This document shows positions 8,490 through 17,493 of a stretch of 64,000 bases of DNA, piece by piece. The DNA is from Vibrio aquaticus (lineage in GTDB: Bacteria > Pseudomonadota > Gammaproteobacteria > Enterobacterales > Vibrionaceae). The position numbers and the translations under genes are program-made. The stretch spans positions 62,001 through 126,000 of the forward strand of contig NZ_RXZH01000001.1 of NCBI RefSeq assembly GCF_003970385.1, in the 5' to 3' direction. The stretch's first letter is position 1. Each line of letters begins with the position of its first letter. The notes under the pieces were generated by a model. That model did not search any database, was not told the origin of the DNA, and worked only from the letters and a program-made list of their open reading frames with translations.

Positions 8490-9245
8490 ATGATTTCATT
8501 AAAAAGCCTGACCAAAGCGTTTGGTCAATCAAAAGTGGTCGATAGCGCAAGTGCGGAGTTTGAGAAAGGCAAAGTAACTTCGATTATTGGCCCAAACGGT
8601 GCGGGTAAAAGTACCCTGTTATCAATGGCGAGTCGCCTAGTCAGCAAAGATGAAGGTGAGGTGTACATTGACTGCAAAGAGCTGAGCGAATGGGACACCA
8701 AAGATCTCGCTAAGCGTCTAGCGGTGTTGCGCCAAGCAAATAATATCACGATGCGATTTACGGTACGTGAGATGATCTCGTTTGGTCGTTTTCCTTACAC
8801 GCAAGGTAAGCTGAATGAGGAAGATAACCAGATCATCAACCAGGCGATTGAATATTTGGATCTTGTCGATATTCAGAACAAATATTTAGATGAGCTAAGT
8901 GGCGGTCAAAGACAGCTCTCTTTCATTGCGATGGTGATGGCTCAAGACACAGATTATGTCTTTTTGGATGAGCCACTAAACAACCTAGATATTAAACATT
9001 CACTGCAAATTATGCGCAATGTTGGTCGTTTAGCTCGTGAGATGAATAAAGCGGTTGTGGTAGTGATTCATGACATCAACTTTGCCGCTTGTTATTCCGA
9101 TAAGATCATTGCTCTTAAAAGAGGCAAGGTAGTTGCACAGGGTAAAGTGGAAGAGGTGATTCAATCTGACATTCTAGAAAGCATCTACGAGACACCGTTT
9201 AACATCATTGAAGTCGATGGTAAACGTATGTGTACCTACTACTAA
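8490..9245 (+). CDS. vctC: Iron-siderophore ABC transporter ATPase (VctC-like)
   Basis: This 251-residue nucleotide-binding protein energises siderophore import. Walker A is GPNGAGKST at residues 34-42, the signature is LSGGQRQ, Walker B with catalytic Glu is YVFLDEP, the D-loop is NNLDIKH and the switch His lies in VVIHDIN. All catalytic residues are present. The family (FepC/FecE type) works as a homodimer docked on the two permeases. It is the last gene of the operon and is closed by a terminator 11 bases after the stop. Confidence 0.85.
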   Translation: MISLKSLTKAFGQSKVVDSASAEFEKGKVTSIIGPNGAGKSTLLSMASRLVSKDEGEVYIDCKELSEWDTKDLAKRLAVLRQANNITMRFTVREMISFGRFPYTQGKLNEEDNQIINQAIEYLDLVDIQNKYLDELSGGQRQLSFIAMVMAQDTDYVFLDEPLNNLDIKHSLQIMRNVGRLAREMNKAVVVVIHDINFAACYSDKIIALKRGKVVAQGKVEEVIQSDILESIYETPFNIIEVDGKRMCTYY

Positions 9246-9255
9246 TAAACGAAAG

Positions 9256-9283
9256 GCCTTGAATATCTTCAAGGCATTTTTTT
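9256..9283 (+). terminator. Terminator after the siderophore ABC operon
   Basis: An 8-base perfect stem (GCCTTGAA / TTCAAGGC) with a 4-base loop is followed by A and seven T. It sits between convergent genes and may also serve the reverse-strand cueR gene, though the A-run on that side is weaker. Confidence 0.85.
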
Positions 9284-9284
9284 A

Positions 9285-9671
9285 TCACTTCGTGAGATCT
9301 TCAATAATCGGGCATTGGCTCCCAGAATCGCCCGGACAAGAAGATACCCAACTTTTGAGTTGTCGCTCAATCTCTCTGAGCTCTCTTATCTTCACTTCCA
9401 CTTCCAACAGCTTTTCTTTCGCTTTCGCTTTTACTTCACTGCTTTTTCGATTTGGATTCGAAGCAAGCTGCACAAACTCTTTGCACTCGATAAGAGAGAA
9501 ACCGGCATTTTTAGCTCGTGAAATCAGATTGAGTTCTTGTACGTGTTGATCCGAATATTCGCGATAACCCGAATCACTGCGGTTAGGAGGCGTAATCAGC
9601 CCTTTGTCTTCATAAAGTCGAATAGACTTACTCGATAGTCCAGTCAGCTTTGATACAGCGCCGATGTTCAT
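9285..9671 (-). CDS. cueR: CueR-type copper-responsive MerR regulator
   Basis: This 128-residue MerR-family protein has an N-terminal winged helix (NIGAVSKLTGLSSKSIRLYEDKGLI), a long dimerisation helix and a C-terminal metal-binding loop CPGDSGSQC. The two Cys fall at 112 and 120 and a Ser at 77, the positions I recall for the Cu(I) ligands and charge-selecting Ser of E. coli CueR, so the assignment is firm. CueR activates copA/cueO-type promoters by DNA distortion when loaded with Cu(I) or Ag(I). No copper ATPase or oxidase gene lies beside it, so its targets must be elsewhere. A 13-base inverted repeat (TTAGA-N3-TCTAA, 9705-9717) lies in its upstream region. Confidence 0.9.
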   Translation of the reverse strand: MNIGAVSKLTGLSSKSIRLYEDKGLITPPNRSDSGYREYSDQHVQELNLISRAKNAGFSLIECKEFVQLASNPNRKSSEVKAKAKEKLLEVEVKIRELREIERQLKSWVSSCPGDSGSQCPIIEDLTK

Positions 9672-9760
9672 GTGTCGATCCTCAAGCTCAAGTCAAAATA
9701 GGGATTAGAGTGTCTAACCTCTATTGTAACGAGTTTTGCAGCATTTTCGCTACCATGAGG

Positions 9761-9798
9761 CGATTGAAAATAAAAAGCCCACCTCGAAAGAGGTGGGC
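9761..9798 (-). terminator. Strong terminator for the porin gene
   Basis: A perfect 9-base stem (GCCCACCTC / GAGGTGGGC at 9777-9798) closes a 4-base loop. On the reverse strand it runs into TTTTTATTTTC. It lies 37 bases downstream of the porin stop codon. Confidence 0.92.
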
Positions 9799-9834
9799 GG
9801 TGCTGAATAACTCAGCAATTGGGACAGTAATAGC

Positions 9835-10875
9835 TTATAGGTAGTAACGAGCGCCGATTAGCCACTTGTCATCTGTTTGGTTGTTGTTTGCATCGTTTAG
9901 GTCAAACTGGTACGCAGTGTAACCAACAAACTTAGGCGTGAAGTTGTACTCAGCTTGCAGTGCTAGTTCTTCACGTGCTGTTTCTTTTTGCGAGAACTTA
10001 GACACTTTACCTTCGACCATTTCGTAGTTAACGATTAGGTTTAGGCTGTTATCCAATGCGTATGACGCTAGAGCTTCGTATGCGTTACTTTCTGCTAGAA
10101 GAGTTGTGCCGATGTTGTTCATGTTCTCGTTATCAGCGTAAACACCCGCTAGGTAAAGACCTTTACCGTAAGTACCGTATTTAACCGATACTAGGTGCGA
10201 TTCAGCTGTGCTCTTAGACGCGCCGAAATCTGCGAAGTCACCTGTATTGTATGTGTAACCCAATGTAGCGCCGGCAATAGAGTAGCTTACTGCTGCTTGA
10301 ATACGATCATCGTACTTGATGCCTGTTGTTTGGTTGTCTTCAGTTGTGCGTTCATCGTTCGCACCTTGCCAACCAAGACCGAATGAAAGTGCACCCGCTT
10401 CGCCAAACTCAAAACCGTTACGGTAACTTAGCATTTTGTCTGCACGGCCTGTACCTAGAGCACCGTGGTTGTCGTAGATGAAGTCGTTCGCGTAAGCGAT
10501 AGGCATATCCGCTACACCAGCAACATCGTAGTATGGTGCCCACTGAGTACCAACAACTGCACGACCAAGCTGATCATGTGTTAGGCCAACGTAACCAAGA
10601 CGAGTAGTGAATGCATTGTCACCGCCATCTAGGTAGTTAAGCGCCCATTCACCTTTTGCATCAGCAGTGAAACCATTGCCAAGATCTTGTGTCGCATTAA
10701 AGTTGATACGTGGAGAGTTAGTGCCGATATCTGTATCGCCTTGCTCAGAACCATTTAGGTTTGCAGACACGTGGCCGCCAATTGAGAAAGTCGTACCTTC
10801 TTGGTTGTACAGTTCAACCGCATAAACAGAAGTAGAAAGAGTCGCGATAGCAGCAGCTAAGATCGTTTTTTTCAT
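9835..10875 (-). CDS. OmpU-type outer membrane porin
   Basis: This is a Gram-negative general porin of 346 residues from the ATG at 10875. The signal peptide is MKKTILAAAIATLSTSVYA; the mature part starts VELYNQEGTTFSIGGHV and ends in the barrel signature GARYYL. Alternating short strands with Gly/Asn/Asp-rich turns, a YDNHGALGTGRADKM loop 3-like segment and RLGYVGL are typical of OmpU/OmpC relatives forming 16-stranded trimeric barrels. A frame extended by MDFT starts at 10887, but MKK is the usual start of the family. The upstream region is long and AT-rich and the gene has its own strong terminator, consistent with high, independently regulated expression. Confidence 0.85.
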   Translation of the reverse strand: MKKTILAAAIATLSTSVYAVELYNQEGTTFSIGGHVSANLNGSEQGDTDIGTNSPRINFNATQDLGNGFTADAKGEWALNYLDGGDNAFTTRLGYVGLTHDQLGRAVVGTQWAPYYDVAGVADMPIAYANDFIYDNHGALGTGRADKMLSYRNGFEFGEAGALSFGLGWQGANDERTTEDNQTTGIKYDDRIQAAVSYSIAGATLGYTYNTGDFADFGASKSTAESHLVSVKYGTYGKGLYLAGVYADNENMNNIGTTLLAESNAYEALASYALDNSLNLIVNYEMVEGKVSKFSQKETAREELALQAEYNFTPKFVGYTAYQFDLNDANNNQTDDKWLIGARYYL

Positions 10876-11216
10876 AGTAAAGTCCATATATATGAGCCGA
10901 CAGGCTTTTTGTCATTCGTGTTTTAACGATGTGGCAGACTCTATATGGGTTTTTAACATAAAGGTTACAAAATAAGGTAAAACGTTCAAATTGGAATTAA
11001 GTTGCGTAAATTCAGTAGCTTAGGATTGAAACGATTCGTTACATTAGTCTTTTTTATGATTTGCTATTTTTTAGAATAAGCACGCTGAATATGTCGCGTG
11101 CGTGTTAAAAAATAATCGAATAATCAGTTATTTACTGGGGTTGTAAATGGAGTGTTACTATCTCTGAGATCAATGATAAAGATTGCTCTATTAAGTTGAT
11201 TTAACAGGCGACGTGC
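10876..11216. other. Porin upstream region / araC downstream region
   Basis: This 341-base AT-rich stretch has no gene. It should hold the porin promoter and leader (reverse strand). A 6-base inverted repeat GCACGC / GCGTGC with a 10-base loop (11080-11101) could end the AraC transcript, but the following bases are only moderately T-rich on that strand. Confidence 0.5.
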
Positions 11217-12194
11217 TTACTCATTGGCACTAGAAATGTTAAAAGGTGGCACACCGTATTCCTTTTTAAATGCATTAGTGAAGTTGGCAGGGTGGTTGTA
11301 ACCGGCCTCATAAGCCGCTTCTGTGATTGTCACCAAGCCTTTTTCTAGGTGTTGTTTAGCGACCTCTAAACGTCTTTTACGAATGTACCCATTGATGGTT
11401 AATCCGACTTGCTGTTTAAACTTACGTTGTAGATTAGATCTGCTCATCGCAAATCTATTTGCTAGTTCGGCTATGGAGAGTGACTCACTCAGGTTGGCCT
11501 CAATGTAGCAAATAATCTCTTCAATTGAGGTGAGATTCATTTTTTGTTGGGCTTCTTTAGGCGACTCAATCTGACTGGATTCTAAGTGGCTAAACGCAAG
11601 CTCTATGATTTGCATAGCGATAGACTCTAACGCCACTTTTTCGAGAAACGTTTCGACCTTGTGAAGTTTGAATGCTTGAGCGACTAAATTGTTGAATTCG
11701 TCACTTAAGGGCAGTTGGAGGGAGTTCTTATGTTGTGCGACAAACTGACTGACAGTGCAATTCCCATTGATTCGACTCATGACCCATTGGTTGTTCATCA
11801 TAATGTTGAGCTTAAAGACGTTGTTATCTTTACTGATCTTGCGTCTGAAACTTGAGGGCTGCGCAAGATTGACCAAGGTAATACGGTTCAGGCTATTAGG
11901 GCCGATATGAAATTCTAAGTCATCATAGGCGAACTCAAGCTCTCCTTTGATGAGAATCGTCATGATGATTGAGGCTGGCGCCATCGAAACAACGTGCGAG
12001 TCTTGAAGCTCTAATCCATCACATCCATGAATTGAGATATCGTTACCAATCCGATGAGAGATGAACTTTCCTTCGACTAACGCTGAGCGTCCTTGCCGAG
12101 TTTCACCGACAATGAGTTGGCGTTCTGACTCCTCAATTCTTTGAGTAATCGCGACTTTCTTTAATCGAGGGCTAGAAAGCGTGTCGGTTGTCAT
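11217..12194 (-). CDS. AraC-family regulator, probably siderophore-dependent activator of the TonB receptor
   Basis: From ATG 12194 the protein has 325 residues. AGGA eight bases upstream favours this ATG over the one at 12209. The C-terminal 100 residues are a complete AraC/XylS DNA-binding domain (SLSIAELANRFAMSRSNLQRKFKQQ and ITEAAYEAGYNHPANFTNAFKKEYGVPP). The N-terminal part is an unassigned effector region. It diverges from a TonB-dependent receptor gene across 116 bases with a Fur-box candidate, a layout like PchR-FptA or DesR-DesA, where the regulator senses the siderophore and activates the receptor gene. That role is inferred from family and position. Confidence 0.83.
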   Translation of the reverse strand: MTTDTLSSPRLKKVAITQRIEESERQLIVGETRQGRSALVEGKFISHRIGNDISIHGCDGLELQDSHVVSMAPASIIMTILIKGELEFAYDDLEFHIGPNSLNRITLVNLAQPSSFRRKISKDNNVFKLNIMMNNQWVMSRINGNCTVSQFVAQHKNSLQLPLSDEFNNLVAQAFKLHKVETFLEKVALESIAMQIIELAFSHLESSQIESPKEAQQKMNLTSIEEIICYIEANLSESLSIAELANRFAMSRSNLQRKFKQQVGLTINGYIRKRRLEVAKQHLEKGLVTITEAAYEAGYNHPANFTNAFKKEYGVPPFNISSANE

Positions 12195-12278
12195 GCGGTG
12201 TTTCCTCATAAGCGATCAGCATTTCTGCATAACCTATTGTCCTTTTCGTCAATCGTTCTGCACCATATCATACCTGCG

Positions 12279-12297
12279 AATTATTATCATTTACATT
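12279..12297 (+). promoter_or_regulatory. Candidate Fur box between araC and the TonB receptor
   Basis: The 19-mer AATTATTATCATTTACATT matches Fur sites on the opposite strand (AAATGATAATAATT core) and resembles the site upstream of the vctP-like gene. It lies 13 bases before the receptor ATG and within the divergent intergenic region. Called by eye. Confidence 0.65.
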
Positions 12298-12310
12298 TAG
12301 GAAATGCAGC

Positions 12311-14323
12311 ATGGAAAGGGTTAAGCAGCACCCCAAACGTTTATCTGTAATGGCAGTCGCAGTGTGCACAGCGCTGGTGGCACAAGCTCAGGCTCAAGAC
12401 ACCACATATTTAGAAGATGTCGTGGTATGGGGTACGAAAGTATCGAGTAACTCAGAGTCTCTTGGAGCAGGTGACATGTCGCTTAAGCAAGCGGATCATA
12501 TGTCTGATTTGTTGAGAGATATCCCAGGTGTCGATGTAGGCGGTACGCATAGTGTCAACCAACGTATCAACATTCGTGGTTTGGGGGAAACGGACTTAGA
12601 CATTCGTTTGGATGGTGCGTCTCAGCACGCCAATATGTTCCATCATATTGGTAACTTAACGCTTAACCCTGACATTCTAAAAAGTGCTGACATTCAAGTC
12701 GGTAACAACTCAGTGACGCAAAATGGGCTAGGTGGATCGGTGTTGTTTGAGACCAAAGATGCTAAAGATCTGCTTCGCTACGATGAAAAGTTTGGAACTC
12801 GCGTTTATGGGGGGTATGCGTCTAACGCTAGTCAACAAGGATCGCTTACCGTCTATGGCCTACTGAGTGAGCAGGTCGACGCGATGCTGTATGGACATAT
12901 GCTAAGTAGAGACAACTTCGAAGATGGTCGTGGAGTAGAAACGATTGGTGTTGAAGGCGACACTTATAACGTGCTCGGTAAAATTGGATTTGAACCCTCT
13001 CAGTTACACCGATTTGAACTGGCTTATGACTTATATCGCGACAGCGGCGACTATAATCCTCGTCCAGATTGGTCGGTGGATGCCAACCAATCTCGCTCGG
13101 AAGATGAGCTGATCTCGACAGACTATGACCGAGATACGATAACTTTGTCGTATGAGCTGAAAGGTGACACAAACCGAGGCAAAGTTGCGCTATACAGCAG
13201 CAAGACAGAAATTACACGTGATGAAACTAATGTTGTCAGCCGCTGGCCAACAGACCGATTGTCAGTCAATAGTGCAGAGAACCGCAATACTGGCCTAAAC
13301 GTTCAGTTCCAGACTGATTACCAGGTGGCGAATCTTGATAATACCGTGACTTATGGCGGTGATTATATGGATAAGAACAGTAAGAGCATTTATGGCGGAG
13401 TGCTGTACGCAGATGAAACTGCGAAAAGTACCGCTGTGTTTGTTGAAAACCAACTGTTCCTAACATCTGACCTAAGTGTAACTGCCGGTATTCGATTTGA
13501 TGACTTTAAACGCGAAGCCGAAACAGGCACAAACGACTTTGGTGACGTGACGTGGTCACTTTCTGGTGAGTGGAGCGTAGCGCAGGACTGGACGCTCTTT
13601 GCGAGCACTCGCAGTCTATTCAAAGGCCCTGAGTTACTTGAGTCATTCATCAAGTATCAAACGGTGGCATACCTAGCGGATGACATTAAAGCCGAAACCG
13701 GCCAAAACACGCAAGGTGGTATTCGCTTTGATAAGCAGATTGATGAACACTTCCTAAGTGCAAACTTGACGGTATTCAAAACTGAAATCGACGACTACAT
13801 CGTTTCAGAGTATGACTTTGCAAGTGCAGGTTATCAGATCTACAACTTAGGCGATGTTGAGTTCAGTGGTTTAGAGTTGAGTGCGAGTTATGGTTACCAA
13901 AACTTCCAATCTAAGGTGTCGTATTCACGTTCGGATAATGAAGACAAAACCAACGGTGGCCCGGTGTTAGATACGGTGGGTCGATCAGCACGAAGCCTAG
14001 ACGTAGGTGATAGCATTGCTGTAACGCTCGACTATCAAGCCGATGAAATTGACACGATCTTCGGTTGGACATCGATTGTGGTGCTAGAAGAGGACAACGT
14101 ACTTGATGGAGCGCCAGTAAAAGAAAGCTACGATGTACACAACTTGTACGCGCAATGGATTCCATCTCAGGTTGAAGACTTATCAGTCACATTTGGCATC
14201 GATAACATCTTTGACGCGACTTACGCTTCTCATGCCTCTAAGACGGGGGCAGTGGGTGACGTGAGAGCCGATGATTATGAACCAGGGCGTAACTTTAAGC
14301 TTTCAGCAGCCTACCAGTTTTAA
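12311..14323 (+). CDS. TonB-dependent outer membrane siderophore receptor
   Basis: This 670-residue receptor has a signal peptide (about 1-28, ending AQAQA), a TonB-box-like EDVVVWG at about 35-41, and a plug domain (IPGVDVGGTHSVNQRINIRG, IRLDGASQHANMFHHIG, NGLGGSVLFETKDA). The rest forms a 22-strand barrel that ends in the C-terminal signature FKLSAAYQF. It should import a ferric siderophore or similar iron complex using TonB energy. The AraC partner and Fur-box candidate support iron control. The 5.6-9.2 kb ABC importer could complete the route across the inner membrane. Which siderophore cannot be read from sequence: DesA-like (hydroxamate) and catecholate receptors are both possible. Confidence 0.85.
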   Translation: MERVKQHPKRLSVMAVAVCTALVAQAQAQDTTYLEDVVVWGTKVSSNSESLGAGDMSLKQADHMSDLLRDIPGVDVGGTHSVNQRINIRGLGETDLDIRLDGASQHANMFHHIGNLTLNPDILKSADIQVGNNSVTQNGLGGSVLFETKDAKDLLRYDEKFGTRVYGGYASNASQQGSLTVYGLLSEQVDAMLYGHMLSRDNFEDGRGVETIGVEGDTYNVLGKIGFEPSQLHRFELAYDLYRDSGDYNPRPDWSVDANQSRSEDELISTDYDRDTITLSYELKGDTNRGKVALYSSKTEITRDETNVVSRWPTDRLSVNSAENRNTGLNVQFQTDYQVANLDNTVTYGGDYMDKNSKSIYGGVLYADETAKSTAVFVENQLFLTSDLSVTAGIRFDDFKREAETGTNDFGDVTWSLSGEWSVAQDWTLFASTRSLFKGPELLESFIKYQTVAYLADDIKAETGQNTQGGIRFDKQIDEHFLSANLTVFKTEIDDYIVSEYDFASAGYQIYNLGDVEFSGLELSASYGYQNFQSKVSYSRSDNEDKTNGGPVLDTVGRSARSLDVGDSIAVTLDYQADEIDTIFGWTSIVVLEEDNVLDGAPVKESYDVHNLYAQWIPSQVEDLSVTFGIDNIFDATYASHASKTGAVGDVRADDYEPGRNFKLSAAYQF

Positions 14324-14350
14324 TTTTTCCATTTGTTTTTTGAGCATTTT

Positions 14351-14377
14351 GCTGCCCTTAAGGGGCAGCTTTTTTTA
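14351..14377 (+). terminator. Terminator after the TonB receptor gene
   Basis: A 7-base stem (GCTGCCC / GGGCAGC) extended by a T-G pair over a 3-base loop is followed by eight T. It overlaps the last codons of the convergent GGDEF-EAL gene. Confidence 0.88.
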
Positions 14378-15986
14378 TGTCCGTTTTTGAAGGCGATGCG
14401 TAGCCAATATTGTCACGGCTTAACGTCCAACTGATAACGTCTTCTAACGGTAGCGCTGCGCTGTAGTAGTAACCCTGCATGAAGTCACTGCCACTTTTCT
14501 TCACTAAGCTTTCTACCTCTCGAGACTCAATCCCTTCAACAACAACGGTATAACCCAATCCGTGTGCCAGAGAAATGGCATTTTCAACAATCGAAAAGTT
14601 TCTTTCATTCTGGTCTAGTTGATAAGCGAAGGATTTATCGATCTTTATTTGATCAACGGGTAAGTCTCTCAGTAATGATAGAGACGAGTAACCCGTCCCA
14701 AAGTCATCCAAAGTAATTCGAAAACCCATTTCTTTGAGCCTCTTGAGTAACTTCTCTGGGCTGCGTAAACGATTTATGGCCGTGGTTTCAGTGATTTCTA
14801 AGCAAACCATATTGGCGAAGTTAGGATCGTTAGAGGCCAGCTGCCCGAGTTGGTTTTCTATGTTTTGGCTCATGAGGTCTTTAGCGGATAGATTGACGTG
14901 GATCGCGCAGTGGGCCAGTCCCTGATTTCGGAGGGTTTTGATATCTTGCGCTACTTTGTCGAGCATCCACTGAGTGATCGATGTGATTTTATGGCTCTGC
15001 TCTGCAACCGAAATCAGTTCAGCGGGGTTAATCATCTCACCGTGTTCATCATAACAACGAATCAGAGCCTCATAACCTTCCACCTTGTTACTTTTGGCAC
15101 CAACAATAGGTTGATAATATACATTGATGTCATTGTGCTCTAGTGCGTGATCAATCTGATTCGAAATCGACAGCCTTTTGCGGTTGTTTTGATACATTTC
15201 CGAAGAGAAAACCGCTACGTCGTGCTCAGCAGCTTTGCCCCAGTACATAGCCATATCAGCAGCATTGATGATTTGATCGGCGTCGTTTGCTTGGTCTGGA
15301 TAATGACTAATGCCAATTTTAGCGCCGCTTGTGAGCTCAAAGCCGTTAATCAAAAAGGGCTGTTTTAATGATGCGTTAATCGCTCGAGCGAACTCTTTTG
15401 AAGCGCGCTCTTTTCGTTTGGGCAGAATGATCACAAATTCGTCACCGCCGATGCGTGCAAGAAAATCACCACGGGCGAGGTGGTTTTCCATCCGTTTTCC
15501 GATTTGGATAAGTAATTGGTCGCCGGAAAAATGTCCCATTCCATCATTAACTTGCTTGAAATTGACGACATCGAGTAACAGGAGATGAAAGGGCACATGA
15601 TGTTCAATCAAGACATTTATCGTTTCAATACAATGTTTACGGTTAGGGAGCCCGGTTAATGAGTCATGTAGAGAATTGTACTTTTCTTCTTTAGCTAGAG
15701 CGTCTAACTGTTCAATGGTTGCTAAACTAAATTTCGTAACGATAAAGACGAAAAGACTGCCCGAAAACAGAATAACAGACAGCACAAACAGTACAGGGTC
15801 GACACTGCCATCAAGCAAGAGAGAGCCTAAAACAAGGGAGTAACCAGCAATAAAGCTTGCAATCAACGCACTAAGAAGTTGCCATCCTTTACGTTTTGTT
15901 TTCACGCAAATCTTTCTGGCGTTGTTGAGTCCGAGACATAAAAACACGATGCCTGTGACGATTAGTAATGCTGCTAGTGAGAACAA
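14358..15986 (-). CDS. Membrane GGDEF-EAL c-di-GMP protein
   Basis: This 542-residue protein has three predicted transmembrane helices (about 2-20, 36-58, 64-86) and short loops, so no large sensor domain. A complete GGDEF domain follows (DSLTGLPNR at 108-116, GGDEF at 180-184), then a complete EAL domain (YEALIR at 305-310, ELTE replaced by EITETTAI, DDFGTGYSSL, KIDKSF, EGIES, QGYYYS). Both active sites look intact, so the protein could make and break c-di-GMP; in many such proteins one activity dominates. It is a single gene convergent with the receptor and divergent from acetate kinase. Confidence 0.88.
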   Translation of the reverse strand: MFSLAALLIVTGIVFLCLGLNNARKICVKTKRKGWQLLSALIASFIAGYSLVLGSLLLDGSVDPVLFVLSVILFSGSLFVFIVTKFSLATIEQLDALAKEEKYNSLHDSLTGLPNRKHCIETINVLIEHHVPFHLLLLDVVNFKQVNDGMGHFSGDQLLIQIGKRMENHLARGDFLARIGGDEFVIILPKRKERASKEFARAINASLKQPFLINGFELTSGAKIGISHYPDQANDADQIINAADMAMYWGKAAEHDVAVFSSEMYQNNRKRLSISNQIDHALEHNDINVYYQPIVGAKSNKVEGYEALIRCYDEHGEMINPAELISVAEQSHKITSITQWMLDKVAQDIKTLRNQGLAHCAIHVNLSAKDLMSQNIENQLGQLASNDPNFANMVCLEITETTAINRLRSPEKLLKRLKEMGFRITLDDFGTGYSSLSLLRDLPVDQIKIDKSFAYQLDQNERNFSIVENAISLAHGLGYTVVVEGIESREVESLVKKSGSDFMQGYYYSAALPLEDVISWTLSRDNIGYASPSKTDIKKAAP

Positions 15987-16167
15987 CTCATTTACTCTTT
16001 CGGGATGATGTATTGTTTAATTGTAATTGGAACAGCTAGAGAAGCAAGCGTAGACATACGCTAATGTCAATTTTAGCCAATAAACTCTAATTTATAAGCT
16101 TGTCATGAATTTTTGCGGGTGAATTAAATCATCCCTTGCTGTAGATCAATAAAAATTATTTAGATTG

Positions 16168-16200
16168 TTGAACATTTCAAATAAAAGTTGAAACATTCAA
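16168..16200 (+). promoter_or_regulatory. Twin operator-like inverted repeats upstream of ackA
   Basis: Two perfect 5-3-5 inverted repeats of the form TTGAA-N3-TTCAA lie at 16168-16180 and 16188-16200, exactly 20 bases centre to centre, about two helical turns. They sit 78 bases upstream of the acetate kinase start codon in an AT-rich region, as expected for cooperative binding of a dimeric regulator. The regulator is unknown. Confidence 0.55.
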
Positions 16201-16277
16201 AAAATATTGAATAATGGGCGCAGTATTACAACAGAAGCGTTTGGCTTCATTACATAGTCTGAAACAGGAACATACCC

Positions 16278-17471
16278 ATGTCGAATTCGTTTGTGCTGGT
16301 CATCAACTCTGGTAGCTCATCACTAAAATTTGCTGTTATCGATTCAGTGTCTGGTGACGCAATTGTTAGTGGCTTAGGTGAGTGCTTTGGTTTGCCAGAA
16401 GCGGTAATTAGCTGGAAGTATCAAGGCGAAAAAACAGAAGAAGCCATTGATGCACCAGATAACCACCACCAGCATGCTATTAATCGAATCGTAGCACTAA
16501 TGGAAACGTTAGGTTTCACTCAAGATCTTGTTGCTGTGGGACACCGTATCGTTCACGGTGGTGAAAAGTTCACTTCAACGGTCCGTATTAACGAAGATGT
16601 TCTAGCAGAAATTGAAAACTTGTCTGATCTGGCACCGCTCCACAACCCAGCAGGCGCAAAAGGCATTCAAGCAGCGATGGAAGCTTTCCCAAGCCTACCT
16701 CAGTTCGCTGTGTTTGATACGGCTTTCCACCAAACAATGCCTCAAAAAGCCTTCACTGGTGCGATTTCAAATGAACTTTACAAAGAATACGGCATCCGTC
16801 GATACGGTTTCCACGGCACTAGCCACTACTTCGTAAGCCGTGAAGCTGCGAAGATGATCAACAAGCCAATCGAAGAATCAAGCTTCATTTCAGTTCACCT
16901 AGGTAATGGCGCATCAGTGTGTGCGATTGAAAACGGTCAATCGGTTGATACATCTATGGGCTTTACTCCACTAGCAGGTCTTATGATGGGTACACGTTCT
17001 GGTGACCTAGACCCAGGCGTGATTGAATTCCTAATCAAGAAAGGTTGGACGACTGAAAAAGTTTTCGAAACGCTGAACAAGAAGTCTGGTTTCTTAGGTG
17101 TTTCTGGTCTTACATCAGACGCTCGAGGCATCCTGGAAGCGATGGAATCTGGTCATGAGGGCGCTAAGCTAGCCTTTGAGGTATTCACGTACCGTGTTGC
17201 AAAATACATCGGTTCTTACCTAATCCCACTTTCAAGCTTAGACGCAGTGATCTTCACGGGCGGCATCGGCGAAAACTCGCTACCAATTCGCCGTGAAATC
17301 CTAAACAACCTAAAACTTCTCGGTTTTGTTGAAGATGAAGCAGGCAACGAAGCGGCACGTTTCGGTAACGCTGGCGTAATCGCAAAATCAGAAATGCTAG
17401 ACGCATTAGCGATGGTTATCCCAACCAACGAAGAGTTTGTAATCGCACAGCAGTCGGTAGAACTTCTGTAA
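16278..17471 (+). CDS. ackA: Acetate kinase
   Basis: This 397-residue enzyme interconverts acetate + ATP and acetyl phosphate + ADP in the cytoplasm. The ASKHA signatures are all present: VLVINSGSSSLKF at the N-terminus, VGHRIVHGGEKF, FDTAFHQTMP with the catalytic Asp, RYGFHGTSH, HLGNGASVCAI and the C-terminal FTGGIGENS. The length is normal. No phosphotransacetylase gene follows; in Vibrio a second acetate kinase on chromosome 2 is known besides the ackA-pta pair, and this could be that copy (inference). It is a single-gene unit with a strong terminator and twin inverted repeats in its promoter region. Confidence 0.95.
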   Translation: MSNSFVLVINSGSSSLKFAVIDSVSGDAIVSGLGECFGLPEAVISWKYQGEKTEEAIDAPDNHHQHAINRIVALMETLGFTQDLVAVGHRIVHGGEKFTSTVRINEDVLAEIENLSDLAPLHNPAGAKGIQAAMEAFPSLPQFAVFDTAFHQTMPQKAFTGAISNELYKEYGIRRYGFHGTSHYFVSREAAKMINKPIEESSFISVHLGNGASVCAIENGQSVDTSMGFTPLAGLMMGTRSGDLDPGVIEFLIKKGWTTEKVFETLNKKSGFLGVSGLTSDARGILEAMESGHEGAKLAFEVFTYRVAKYIGSYLIPLSSLDAVIFTGGIGENSLPIRREILNNLKLLGFVEDEAGNEAARFGNAGVIAKSEMLDALAMVIPTNEEFVIAQQSVELL

Positions 17472-17493
17472 TAGCGTTTTAAGTGAGAAAGTG

